The notes under the pieces are model-generated. The model worked only from the letters and a program-made list of their open reading frames with translations, did not search any database and had not been told where the DNA came from. Of a stretch of 64,000 nt of DNA, positions 1 to 8,809 are shown one piece after another (within the stretch, counting starts at the first letter, position 1; each line of letters opens with the position of its first letter). The DNA lies in contig CAYYIS010000019.1 of NCBI GenBank assembly GCA_964470965.1, positions 1 through 64,000 of the forward strand, given 5' to 3'. The translations under genes were made by a program, and so were the position numbers. The stretch is from CAYYIS01 sp964470965. Its GTDB lineage: Bacteria; JAAXHH01; JABIQT01.

Positions 1-1
1 C

Positions 2-91
2 ATGGGCAAAGTCCGTTATCTGGGTGCATCGGAATTCGCATCCTGGCAGCTGGCCTCACAGATCATATCTGGACTCTCAAGGATCTGTTAG
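2..91 (+). pseudogene. Aldo/keto reductase fragment at the left edge
   Basis: The first 90 bases read as 29 residues beginning MGKVRYLGASEFASWQL and then stop. This matches the stretch that follows the catalytic HxH-type strand in aldo/keto reductases (GKVRYIGASNFSAWQL in the family). The frame then runs into unrelated residues and a TAG at 89-91, so the C-terminal third of the enzyme is missing. The upstream part lies outside the window. Either the gene is truncated or a frameshift follows the conserved block. Seen: the motif. Inferred: that it is a decayed gene. Confidence 0.6.
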
Positions 92-168
92 ACACTATTA
101 TAACTCCCAACAACTCTTAAAAGGGAGTCCATCGAAAATCTCGGGAACGTTAAGGGAGTAAACATTTC

Positions 169-1371
169 ATGAACATTAAGGGAGTAAAGCAGGGTAATCT
201 TATAATAGTCGTCATACTATCTTCAGGTCTAGCTATCCGAATTCTCTTCAGCATTTTTATCCCTTATCAGCCTCTGTTTGACGATGCCGTCTACGATGAC
301 ATGGGTGTTTTGATTGCATCAGGAAAATTCTCTGAAATCGGATTGGCATTTGCGAGTGGTTATCCGATTTTTCTGGGAGCCATCTATTATTGCTTCGGAC
401 ACAATATTATTTATATACAGATAATACAGTCGGTCTTAAGTGTAGCATCTTGCTGGATGTGTTACCTGATTACCCGTAAGCTTGAAAATAAGATCGTTGC
501 AATCATCGCTATTGTACTCATGGCCTTTAACCCCACATTCATCCGATATTCCCAACTTATTTTCGGCGAAACCCTATTTATTTTTACATTGCTTCTGGTC
601 TTCTATTTACTATTTAGAGAAAGAGAGATCCCGTCTTTCTTTCGTCAAGCATCCATAGGACTACTGCTAGGCTATGCTTCTCTCATCCGCACATATTTTC
701 TCTTTTTCCCTATCATTGTCGGCCTATGGCTTGTTTACACTAATTCGAAGAAACTATCTGCGATCAAGCAAGCCGTAGTCGTCCTTGTATTTACAGGCGC
801 GGCACTATTACCCATTTTATATTTGAATTATCAAACTTATGATCGATTGGTATTAACTACTGGTAGTGGAATCAATCTTTGGGTTGGTAACAACCCGGAC
901 GCAGATGGAACACTTGCGCCCTTATCGGCAATTATAGGAGCCGATACAGGCAATGTAACCGATTTAGATAAAGACCGGTTCTACACCCAGAAGGCCTTAT
1001 CATTTATCATGAACAACCCGTTGGATTTCCTGTTAGTATACTTGAGAAAGATTACATTACTTTGGACACCGGATTTTAGGTTGTTTAGCCATGGTACAAC
1101 GATGTTTGAAAAACTCTACGGGATTTTAAAGATTTTTTATTATAGTTTTGTTGTGATATTGCCTGCTTTTTTAAGTCTTTTTATAGTCGATATTAAACGC
1201 CATGAGTATTTGATGTTATATCTGATGGTGATATACACAACCCTCATTACCTGTCTGTTCGTTGTAATTTACCGCTACAGAATCCCGATATTACCTTTCT
1301 TATTGATATTCTCAGCTACAACTTATCATTATATTTTTGAGACCATACAAAAGAAGTGCCAAAAAGCTTAA
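169..1371 (+). CDS. GT39-like polytopic membrane glycosyltransferase
   Basis: 400 residues with about ten hydrophobic segments, laid out like ArnT/PMT-type (GT39) polyprenyl-phosphate-sugar transferases: a first membrane helix, then a periplasmic loop with acidic residues (PLFDDAVYDDMG, about residues 35-46), the AFASGYPIFLGAIYY segment, and repeated helices with short loops. Such enzymes transfer a sugar or similar group from an undecaprenyl-phosphate carrier on the outer face of the inner membrane. The ATG at 169 follows AAGGGAG at a slightly long spacing. The gene is visibly AT-rich compared with the rest of the window and sits among gene scraps, which suggests transfer. The acceptor is unknown. 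Confidence 0.75.
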   Translation: MNIKGVKQGNLIIVVILSSGLAIRILFSIFIPYQPLFDDAVYDDMGVLIASGKFSEIGLAFASGYPIFLGAIYYCFGHNIIYIQIIQSVLSVASCWMCYLITRKLENKIVAIIAIVLMAFNPTFIRYSQLIFGETLFIFTLLLVFYLLFREREIPSFFRQASIGLLLGYASLIRTYFLFFPIIVGLWLVYTNSKKLSAIKQAVVVLVFTGAALLPILYLNYQTYDRLVLTTGSGINLWVGNNPDADGTLAPLSAIIGADTGNVTDLDKDRFYTQKALSFIMNNPLDFLLVYLRKITLLWTPDFRLFSHGTTMFEKLYGILKIFYYSFVVILPAFLSLFIVDIKRHEYLMLYLMVIYTTLITCLFVVIYRYRIPILPFLLIFSATTYHYIFETIQKKCQKA

Positions 1372-1375
1372 TATC

Positions 1376-1531
1376 ATGTATACAACGGACAACTCAGAAG
1401 AAACCCCGCCTCGTATCGAATATCGTTCTTCTCCCACTTCGGTTCGTAGGACTGATGAATGGTTTGATTTACGTGACCTGAATCATTTCTGGTTGCAATG
1501 GCGATTGTCAGGTTTTAACCCGTCAGTGTAG
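1376..1531 (+). other. Short frame, possible methyltransferase N-terminal remnant
   Basis: A 51-residue frame begins 4 bases after the glycosyltransferase stop. It ends with the segment DLNHFWLQWRL, which resembles the HFW-x-x-R block near the N terminus of many class I SAM methyltransferases that sit next to glycosyltransferases. No methyltransferase SAM motif follows before the stop. It could be the remains of a partner gene or chance. Low confidence. Confidence 0.25.
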
Positions 1532-2210
1532 CCTAATATTAGATGCGCCAATGTATCGAGTATTTCAGGTGAGGGTCATCACCCTTTGACCGATGAATAT
1601 CCCTGGATATAAATGAGCCGAGGTCTGGCCCCTAGCAAATGCCACGCGAGCCGGTCTATCGAGATCGGATAGATTTTTGAGCAGGTCGGTAATTCGCGGG
1701 CCTACCACTTTCACAGTTTACACGATCCACGGTACTTGAGTGTCGATGACCAGGCACGGCGCACCTGCCGGCAGATAGGCGTACTGGATCGGGTAACCGA
1801 AAGCATTCACGACTTCTATTCCTTTCTGAAAAAATCGACCCATACATTTTTGCCTGTTCGCCAGATGGTTGTAAAGCCTTTCTTTCTAAATAGGGATGGT
1901 TACGATAGCACTTGAACGCCTGTTTCAATCCTAATTGGAATTTCGATGCAATAACAAAAAATTCTTCTCATAACAAGAGATCAATGTACATTTGAGTGGG
2001 TTGGAGTAGTTTCGGAAGCACCGAGTTAAAACTCTGGCAGGCCAAATCCACAACAGGGAAAGTGGTAACCTTCCACTGGTGTGGTGCCGAGATTTTTGGC
2101 ACGGATCCCGGCCTTATATGACAACAAGAACCCTGCATGAACATTGTACTTAAATAAAAACACTTAATTCTACCCTGTTACCGATATCAAAGTCTTTTAG
2201 AGAACGAATC
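1532..2210. other. Gene-poor stretch with one open decayed frame
   Basis: No convincing gene. On the plus strand 1673-1915 is open for 80 residues without a start codon (contains RAYHFHSLHDPRYL and VTESIHDFYSFLKK) and has protein-like composition, so it may be a fragment of a lost gene of unrecognised family. The remainder up to the start of the next gene shows no repeat, terminator or clear promoter. Confidence 0.3.
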
Positions 2211-5200
2211 ATGCCGGCCTTCAGTGATCCCGCCCTTCAGTACGACCTCCTCAAAGAACTCCATCTCGAGACGCCACTTGTTCGGGCCGGTCAGGCGGTC
2301 GCAACACTTGAAATACCCGATGACGGCAAATACGATCACCTGGCTGCCCGCATCGGACAGACGATTCAGACTCTGACTGGCGTCACAGTTCCCGTACGCA
2401 AGGCGACGGCGGCGGTGCCTCTGACGGGCCACGTCATTCTCGTGGGCAACCGCTCGACCCACCGCACAATCGAGGAACTATATAACCGGCACTTCTGTCT
2501 TCTGGACTTGAGATACCCCGGGCGGGGTGGTCATGTGCTGCGGTCCCTGCACAGCCCCTTCGGCAACGGACACAACGCCATCCTCGCGGGAGGTAGCGAT
2601 GACGCGGGCGTGGCTGCCGCGGTAGAGGCACTGTGCGATCGGTTGGAGGAGGCTGCCGGGACACGCCCGTCCGGTGCGGAGGGCGATCTATCCCTGGGCT
2701 GGCTCATGGACATCGACCTGGGTGAGAACCTATCGTTGCCAGACCTGCTGGCCGACTACGAGATCTGGGAGGCTTCGGCCGGCTACGGCTCGGTGGGCTA
2801 CTTCGGCTGGAACTCCTTGAGCAAACGACTAGCCGCCTACTATATGACAGGCGTGGAGGAGGAGGCCAGGCAGTTCATGCGACTGGCCTTCCCGGACGAC
2901 AAGGCCTTGGCGGAAATCGCCGACCTCGATGGGGAACGAGTCGAAAACAAGGACGAGCCCCTGGCCGGTCCCTACCACTACAATGCCCACATGATGATCC
3001 TGTTCTGGGACCTGGTGGAAGAAAGCCCTGTTTTCAGCGACGCGGACCGATTGCGTGTGACCAACGCCTTTGCCCGCCAGTTCTTCCATGCCGAGGACCG
3101 CTTATACAGACGCTCGTTGCTGGAAAACAGCCAGTCCGGCATGTGGCCCTACGACGAGGCGCCGCCCTTCGTGGGTACCCGCCACGGTCAGTGGTCGGCC
3201 ATCTCCCTTTACTGCCTGTGCCGGTACTTCCAACGGGACTATCCTGCCCCCCTCTGGAAACACGGGGTAGCGGCGGCGCGCCAGCACTTCGCCTCCCTGG
3301 CCGAGCACTCCTGGATGGGGGGCGAGAACGACAACCTGTTCTGGTACTGCACGGGTGTTGCACCCATACTGAGCTACCTGCTGCTCTCCGGCGAACGCGG
3401 CCCTCTGAATAACGGAAACCTGTCCGTCCTGCTCCGTGGGCTGGACATTCTCATCTCCGGGCGGGAGCCGGACTGGGCCTTGAATTCGGCCTCCCTCGGC
3501 TTCCTACACAAAGCCGCCTACCTCACCGCCGACGGGCGCTTTTTAACGTATGCCAGGCGTACGGGGGTCGATCGCCAGACCCTGCGTCTGGGCCAGTCCT
3601 TCTGGCCGGGGCCTGCACTGGAGGAGAGGCTCCCCGACGAGATGGTGGGGCGATGGTCGGTGCACTCCGTCCCCGAGCCCATGTGGCGTACGCGCAGAAG
3701 CAGCCTGGCTCATGAGAAATCCTTCTTGTTCGCCAGCTGGCGCAACGCTGCCGATACAAGCGGCGACTTCCTGCTGATCAAGGGACTCAACGGCGCCTCG
3801 CGGAATCCCTATCATACCTTTGCTGTTCTGGAGGCCCGCCTCGACGGGCACACCGTACTGGCTGGGCTTCTGAACCAGGTGCGGGTTCGGCTCGACGGCA
3901 CGGTTGAGTCCCGGGTGGCTATGGATGCAGCCCTCCGCCACTGCGGGACCGCCGGGCAGGTAGCAACGGCCCGGGGCGATACTCCACACGCCTCAGGGGC
4001 TGCCTGGGAGCGCGTTCTTCTACACCATGCCGGCCAGTGTTTACTTGTAGCCGACCGCCTTACCTTTCGCCGTACGGCGGCCGAAGCCGAAGTCGAGTTG
4101 TGGTGGGAGGCAGACAGCGAGTGGTGTCCACCTGAAGTCCCCGGCTCCCTAACAGATCCGTCGGGCGGACGGGTGGTCGTGTGCGACCAATTGCCGACAG
4201 AGTTGGATGGCAAGCGAGCACGGATGGTATGGCGTGGTCCCGTGACAGAAAAGCAGGAACTGGTACTCCTGTCCGTTGTATCTATGGCCGGTGAAGTGAC
4301 ATGCCGGCGGGTTACCCCCCAGGCAGCTCTCCTGAACGTGTCCAGTGATTTTCTCCTGATCTGCGGCGACCACGAAGGTACCCGAGGCGACCTCGTTTCC
4401 CTGAATCCCGGTCGCATCACCGGGACAGGGGTGACACGGGTAGGGACGCCCGGGGATCACAACAGCTCGACCCACCGGACACTGCTTGAGGCAGATGCAC
4501 CCATTGATGTCGACTGGGACCTGGCCGCGGGCACGCTCTGGGTCGGCGCAAGGCAGCCCACCTCGGTGCGTCTGGCCGGAATCGTGGATGAAGGACCGCA
4601 GCAGGCCTTTGACTTAGGTGTCGGCACACATCGGCTCGAGGGCGTTGTTCCCGCTAAACGGACACGACACGCCCTCGCGTTGTTCGTGAACATGGCGTCG
4701 GCGACCAGCGCCGGAGAGTCGGAGTTCGGACCAAGTATTGGACCGGTTTCGGTGCCGCAGCAACCTCTGTTGTACGCCACCCGGATCGATGCCGGAGTCA
4801 AGGACCTGGCGCGTGTCACCGTCGCCCGGGAGGAATGGCTAGCCGTGGCTGCAGGAGCCGGTGTGTATCTCCTTGACAGCAACGGAGTCGTGGTACGACA
4901 CCTCACCACCGACGGGCCGGTGCGGGTAATTCATTGGTGGCCGGAAACCAAGATACTGGTGGCCGGCTGCGTAGATGAACAGATCATCGCCTTCGATCCA
5001 GCCACGGGAGAGCGTGCCTGGGTGTTCACCTCACAGATGCACTCCGCCGTTTGGCGCGCGGCCAAGACATACTGGTTCAAATCTCAGCCCGGCCATGAGG
5101 GAATTCACGGCCTGACCAGCGGTGCCTTCCTGGAGGGCGCCGGCCCGCAACTGTTCGTCGGCAGTGCCTGTACCCTGGAGATCATCGGCGGAGATGGCCA

Positions 5201-5909
5201 GCTGCTGAAACGCCTGCCCGTATTCTGGGGACCGGGCACCCGGTTTCGTCTGATCGACGGACCGGGTGGCGCGCCCCGACTGCTGCTGGCGCGGGAGCCC
5301 ACCGATTCCCACGCCCTGGCCGTCATCGACCCTGACACTTTGGACGGCACACCTCGCGCCTTCACCGAAGCGCCGAAGGGACACAGCGAAATCGACGGTT
5401 GGGCCTGCATGAGTCGTGATCACATCTACTACACCGATGTAGATGGTGACGGGCAGCCGGAAGTGGTAAGCGAGATCAATGGCACCTGGAACCGACTCAC
5501 TGTGTGGGCCGCTGACGGCACGCCGAAGTACAACCTGCAACTGGGCCCGGGCGATGCCATTCCAGCCCGCAATGTGCGCGACCTCGAGCTGATCGACATG
5601 GACGGCGACGGCCTGCCCGAATTGGCGGTGGCCCTGTCCAACGGTCTGGTACTGGCGGCAAACGGCCGATGCGAACCTCTCTGGACAAGGCGCCTCAACA
5701 GCCCGCCCACTGTGCTGTCAGCCTTTTCAGGCTCTGACAGGCTGGTGGTGGCCTGCGAGGACGGAACCATGGCGGTTCTGGACGGTGAGGGCGAGATCAC
5801 CGGTGCGGCGACAATAGACGGTTCGGCACAGCACGCACTGCGAGTGAAGAACGGGGTGGCACTTGGCACGGACACGGGTCAGATCGTCGTCTTCGGTACT
5901 GGTACGTAA
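2211..5909 (+). CDS. Polysaccharide-lyase-like protein fused to a C-terminal beta-propeller
   Basis: 1232 residues. Residues 1-165 resemble the N-terminal alpha/beta domain found before lyase or glucuronidase toroids. About 170-500 is helical and Trp/Tyr-rich (YHYNAHMMILFWDL, SGMWPYDEAPPF), like an alpha/alpha-barrel. About 500-800 is a beta-rich section with heparinase II/III-C-like character. About 820-1232 forms repeated YVTN/PQQ- or FG-GAP-like blades with two calcium-loop motifs, DVDGDGQPE (about 1076) and DMDGDGLPE (about 1128). It probably acts on uronic-acid or other polysaccharides, but no catalytic residue can be assigned. No signal peptide is visible at the chosen ATG, which is odd for such a protein. 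The gene is distinctly GC-rich against its AT-rich flanks, suggesting transfer. Confidence 0.6.
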   Translation: MPAFSDPALQYDLLKELHLETPLVRAGQAVATLEIPDDGKYDHLAARIGQTIQTLTGVTVPVRKATAAVPLTGHVILVGNRSTHRTIEELYNRHFCLLDLRYPGRGGHVLRSLHSPFGNGHNAILAGGSDDAGVAAAVEALCDRLEEAAGTRPSGAEGDLSLGWLMDIDLGENLSLPDLLADYEIWEASAGYGSVGYFGWNSLSKRLAAYYMTGVEEEARQFMRLAFPDDKALAEIADLDGERVENKDEPLAGPYHYNAHMMILFWDLVEESPVFSDADRLRVTNAFARQFFHAEDRLYRRSLLENSQSGMWPYDEAPPFVGTRHGQWSAISLYCLCRYFQRDYPAPLWKHGVAAARQHFASLAEHSWMGGENDNLFWYCTGVAPILSYLLLSGERGPLNNGNLSVLLRGLDILISGREPDWALNSASLGFLHKAAYLTADGRFLTYARRTGVDRQTLRLGQSFWPGPALEERLPDEMVGRWSVHSVPEPMWRTRRSSLAHEKSFLFASWRNAADTSGDFLLIKGLNGASRNPYHTFAVLEARLDGHTVLAGLLNQVRVRLDGTVESRVAMDAALRHCGTAGQVATARGDTPHASGAAWERVLLHHAGQCLLVADRLTFRRTAAEAEVELWWEADSEWCPPEVPGSLTDPSGGRVVVCDQLPTELDGKRARMVWRGPVTEKQELVLLSVVSMAGEVTCRRVTPQAALLNVSSDFLLICGDHEGTRGDLVSLNPGRITGTGVTRVGTPGDHNSSTHRTLLEADAPIDVDWDLAAGTLWVGARQPTSVRLAGIVDEGPQQAFDLGVGTHRLEGVVPAKRTRHALALFVNMASATSAGESEFGPSIGPVSVPQQPLLYATRIDAGVKDLARVTVAREEWLAVAAGAGVYLLDSNGVVVRHLTTDGPVRVIHWWPETKILVAGCVDEQIIAFDPATGERAWVFTSQMHSAVWRAAKTYWFKSQPGHEGIHGLTSGAFLEGAGPQLFVGSACTLEIIGGDGQLLKRLPVFWGPGTRFRLIDGPGGAPRLLLAREPTDSHALAVIDPDTLDGTPRAFTEAPKGHSEIDGWACMSRDHIYYTDVDGDGQPEVVSEINGTWNRLTVWAADGTPKYNLQLGPGDAIPARNVRDLELIDMDGDGLPELAVALSNGLVLAANGRCEPLWTRRLNSPPTVLSAFSGSDRLVVACEDGTMAVLDGEGEITGAATIDGSAQHALRVKNGVALGTDTGQIVVFGTGT

Positions 5910-5997
5910 GCGGGTTCGGTGTTGACATGCCGTTAGTCAGCAGGCTGATGGCGTTTTTGATTCCACCTTTCAAAACTTCATACTGCCCAAAAGTGAT

Positions 5998-6266
5998 GAT
6001 CCTATAGAGCAGTTGGCTCGGATTGTGGGTGCCGCGCTGCCTGCTGACCGGTAGGTCATGCTCTGCTAAATGGACCAGGGCACGGCGTATGTCTGGGGGC
6101 TGTTGTGGCTGGCATAAATCCATTAGAGACCGACGAAGAATACCTCGGCTGCCTCTTCGAACTGGTTATACCGACACCACCTGGTGCTCTCTTGGCGGAT
6201 GATGGCCGCGGGGAGACTCAGATGTTCTGCTATATGCGCGTCGTAACTGTGGATCATTGTGTGCAT
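5998..6266 (-). pseudogene. Frameshifted winged-helix (phage/plasmid replication-like) remnant
   Basis: Minus-strand reading from an ATG at 6266 gives 47 residues with SYDAHIAEHLSLPAAII followed by an RW, the start pattern of small helix-turn-helix proteins of phage or plasmid replication modules (A-x-x-x-G-L-x-x-A-I-x-L-Q...YW). After the stop at 6123-6125 another frame continues with DIRRALVHLAEHDLPVSRQ ending in LLYRI, which fits the recognition helix and wing of the same fold. The two halves lie in different frames, so the gene is broken. Family assignment is by pattern only. Confidence 0.4.
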
Positions 6267-6665
6267 CCCTTCTGCGGAAAAACATTGACAGGAGACGACC
6301 TGGTGACATATGTACTGTTACTTTGTCCGATTTTCCCACTTTTCACCATTCTAAAATCCTCCTATTTTTCCATCCCAGACATATGTGGCGGCCGAAGGCC
6401 CATAAACAGGGTAACGGGTGTTTTGGTTCAAATACTATGAGCGCCATCACGATCAATGTGAATGACATCTCCCTGTCAGCGGATCTTAACGAAGCGACGG
6501 CAAACTGTTGCTTAACGCCAGGAGATATCTTCTGCGGCACATTGGCCGCCCGCCATACTGAAACCGGCCGTAAAGACACGGTAGTGGGACACCCGTCGTC
6601 ACGGACATGTGACGGTTGGCGGTCGGTACCACCCTGTTCGGGGCCGGGGAGCGATGGGAGATTGC
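6267..6665. other. Intergenic stretch, possibly degraded sequence
   Basis: No gene can be supported. A short plus frame from an ATG at 6437 starts ITINVNDISLSADLNEATA, faintly like the first strands of small cyclophilin-like proteins, but it loses all resemblance within 30 residues. It may be another scrap. No terminator or promoter recognised. Confidence 0.25.
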
Positions 6666-7511
6666 ATGTTTAAAAAATCACCAGACCGTGTATCCATACA
6701 TGGTGGCCACAGCGGCCAATTCTGCTGTCATGCAGATGATACACTGGAAAGTGTAATCGGCGCCTACATCGATAAGGGCTATGCCTGGGTAGGCATTACA
6801 GAACATATGCCGCCGAACCGTGAGCCGATGATCCTGCCCGAAGAGGCGGAAGCCGGGATAGACCTGCAAGCCAACTACGAGCGGTTCGCCGACTATATCG
6901 CCACCTGCCGGCATCTTAAGGCAAAATATGCCGATAAAATCACCATATACGTCGGGTTCGAAACCGAAGCCTGGAGTGGATATCAGGCCTTTCTTACAAA
7001 ACTCATGGATACATTTCGGCCGGACTATATCGTCGGCTCAGTCCACCACGTCCACGATGTTCCGATCGATTTCTCAACCGTCTATTTCCAGCAGGCTATC
7101 GAAGCGGCCGGCGGCCTGGATGCGCTTTACTGCGATTACTTCGATCTGCAATACGAACTGATAACATCATTTAAGCCTGCGGTAGTAGGCCATATAGACC
7201 TGATACGCCTTCTGGACGAAGACTACCGGCAAAGGCTGCAAAAACCCGATATATGGGCGCGCATAGAGAGGAATCTGTCCGCCGTCAAAGATCTCGATCT
7301 GATTCTGGATTTTAACCTTAAGGCGCTGGCCAAAGGGCAGGCCGAACCTTATATCGCTGGTCCGATCCTGACCAGAGCTCGGGAAATGGGCATCGCGGTA
7401 GTACCGGGCGATGACGCACATCGCATCACCGATGTGGATTGCTTCTGGGATCAGGGCATAAAGATCCTCGATGAGGTTGGTCTCACTACCGACTGGCGGC
7501 GGCCGGCATAA
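6666..7511 (+). CDS. PHP-family histidinol-phosphatase-like phosphoesterase
   Basis: 281 residues of the PHP superfamily, closest in layout to HisK-type histidinol phosphatase, which hydrolyses L-histidinol phosphate in histidine synthesis. Metal-binding motifs are visible: an N-terminal His cluster (H12, H15, H22), ITEH (H47), a GSVHHVHDV segment, VVGHIDLIR, and the C-terminal PGDDAHRIT. The first motif is SIHGGHSGQFC rather than the usual DxHxH, so metal coordination may differ. The ATG at 6666 is preferred over an upstream one at 6654 because GGGAG lies just ahead of it. No other his gene is nearby, so a different phosphate ester is possible. Confidence 0.75.
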   Translation: MFKKSPDRVSIHGGHSGQFCCHADDTLESVIGAYIDKGYAWVGITEHMPPNREPMILPEEAEAGIDLQANYERFADYIATCRHLKAKYADKITIYVGFETEAWSGYQAFLTKLMDTFRPDYIVGSVHHVHDVPIDFSTVYFQQAIEAAGGLDALYCDYFDLQYELITSFKPAVVGHIDLIRLLDEDYRQRLQKPDIWARIERNLSAVKDLDLILDFNLKALAKGQAEPYIAGPILTRAREMGIAVVPGDDAHRITDVDCFWDQGIKILDEVGLTTDWRRPA

Positions 7512-7857
7512 AGTGATGGTCCTCTGAAGAGCGGGAGCCCCCCACGCCGAAATCCTAACCCCCCGGTGGCGTATCCGATTCGCATGACACCCGTCCGTAA
7601 ATCCGCCAGGCGATAAAGCTTCTGATCGATAGGAATGTCGGACAAGTTGTCCATTCCTCCGGTTTTATTGCTCAGGCTTCCGCGTTGGATTTCGATCGTC
7701 TCGCCTTTCCTTTTACCGGGATCTTACGAAGCAACGACGAGGAACGGTCTGGACTACGGAGCCGAGTCCGATCGTGGTATTCGAGATGGATATGACGTGA
7801 CCTGCGCTGATAAACATTGGCTGATCTCCTAATCCAATTCAGACTTGACAAATCGTA
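7512..7857. other. Intergenic stretch with a decayed minus-strand frame
   Basis: No intact gene. On the minus strand around 7700-7500 an open frame reads ETIEIQRGSLSNKTGG, MDNLSDIPIDQKLYRLADLR and MRIGYATGGLGF, which looks protein-like (a conserved C-terminal segment of something) but cannot be assigned and has stops close by. Treated as a probable gene remnant. Confidence 0.25.
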
Positions 7858-7886
7858 TTGACAACCGGTTCTTCCGACGTTAGATA
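7858..7886 (+). promoter_or_regulatory. Predicted sigma-70-type promoter for the DUF4159 gene
   Basis: TTGACA (7858-7863), 17-base spacer, TAGATA (7881-7886), about 50 bases ahead of the ATG at 7937. A second TTGACA sits 13 bases upstream (7845-7850). The -35 is perfect, the -10 weak. Confidence 0.45.
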
Positions 7887-7936
7887 TTAAGTATCCAGTA
7901 TTCATAAGATAAGCTGCCAAAAAAAGAGTTTCGAAC

Positions 7937-8647
7937 ATGAAAAGATTTGGAAAAGCCGGTGTAATCGTCAGCATTCTGCTGTTCCTCGGAAGCGATATCC
8001 GTGCACAGAACAGCATCGACAACAGCGAATTTTCCATCGCCCGAATAAAATGGAGCAGCGGCAACGGCTGGTCGTTTAATCCCCAGTGGGCTCATGATTG
8101 GCCCAGTTCCGAATTCAACGTGATGACCAAGCTGAAGCAGGTCACCTCGATCGACCTGACGGTGAACGCGTATATCGTAGAGTTGGACGACCCCCGTCTT
8201 TTCGAGTACACCTTCGCGTACATGTGCGAGGTGCAGGGATGTGTCCTCTCCGACGAAGAAGCGAAAGGATTGCGCGAGTATCTGCTGCGGGGCGGTTTTC
8301 TGATGGTCGATGATTCATGGGGCGCGAGGGGACTTGAACATTTTACCGGTGAGCTCAAGAAGGTATTTCCTGATCGCGTTCTGGAACCGATCGGTACGGA
8401 CCATCCTATATTCCATTCCTTTTACACGATCGACAACATTCCCTCCATCCAGGGCCGGCGATGGGGCCGGGGGATCGGACCTCCCCAATGTTACGGCATC
8501 ACGGATGACCACGGGCGTCTGATGGTACTGCTAAACTGGGATAATGACATCGGTGACGGCTGGGAATGGGCCAAAATCGACCGGTACGCCGGCCTCAAAG
8601 CCTACAAACTCGGAATCAACTACGTCCTCTATTCGCTTAGCCACTGA
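7937..8647 (+). CDS. DUF4159-domain secreted protein
   Basis: 236 residues. A signal peptide is visible (KR, then VIVSILLFLGSDIRA, cleavage near residue 23). The mature part fits DUF4159: it opens with FSIARIKWSSGNGW, has the EVQGCVLSDEEAKGLREYLL and GGFLMVDDSW segments typical of this GATase-like fold, and ends GLKAYKLGINYVLYSLSH. The family is common in Planctomycetes and related phyla next to MoxR/aerotolerance-type genes, but here it stands alone. Its function is not known; the fold suggests a non-catalytic class I GATase-like domain in the periplasm. Confidence 0.85.
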   Translation: MKRFGKAGVIVSILLFLGSDIRAQNSIDNSEFSIARIKWSSGNGWSFNPQWAHDWPSSEFNVMTKLKQVTSIDLTVNAYIVELDDPRLFEYTFAYMCEVQGCVLSDEEAKGLREYLLRGGFLMVDDSWGARGLEHFTGELKKVFPDRVLEPIGTDHPIFHSFYTIDNIPSIQGRRWGRGIGPPQCYGITDDHGRLMVLLNWDNDIGDGWEWAKIDRYAGLKAYKLGINYVLYSLSH

Positions 8648-8809
8648 AGGTTGGAATTTAGGGGGATATGAAGGGGGAATAGTTGAGATCATTCAATATC
8701 CAAAGGCGTTTCTACCTGCATTGGATGACAAGCCACATTTAAGGGATCTATTCCTTCGCCCTTTCACCTTCATCCTTTGTCCATCCAATTCACGCTTTCA
8801 CCTTCATCC

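Noticed and set aside
3812..4420. Long minus-strand open frame inside the 1232-residue gene
   Set aside because: GC-rich genes give long antisense frames by composition; this one is Arg/Ser/Pro-rich without a fold, and the plus frame is clearly coding.
6105..6440. 111-codon plus-strand frame
   Set aside because: No family, no ribosome site, and the opposite strand shows a better remnant of a winged-helix gene.
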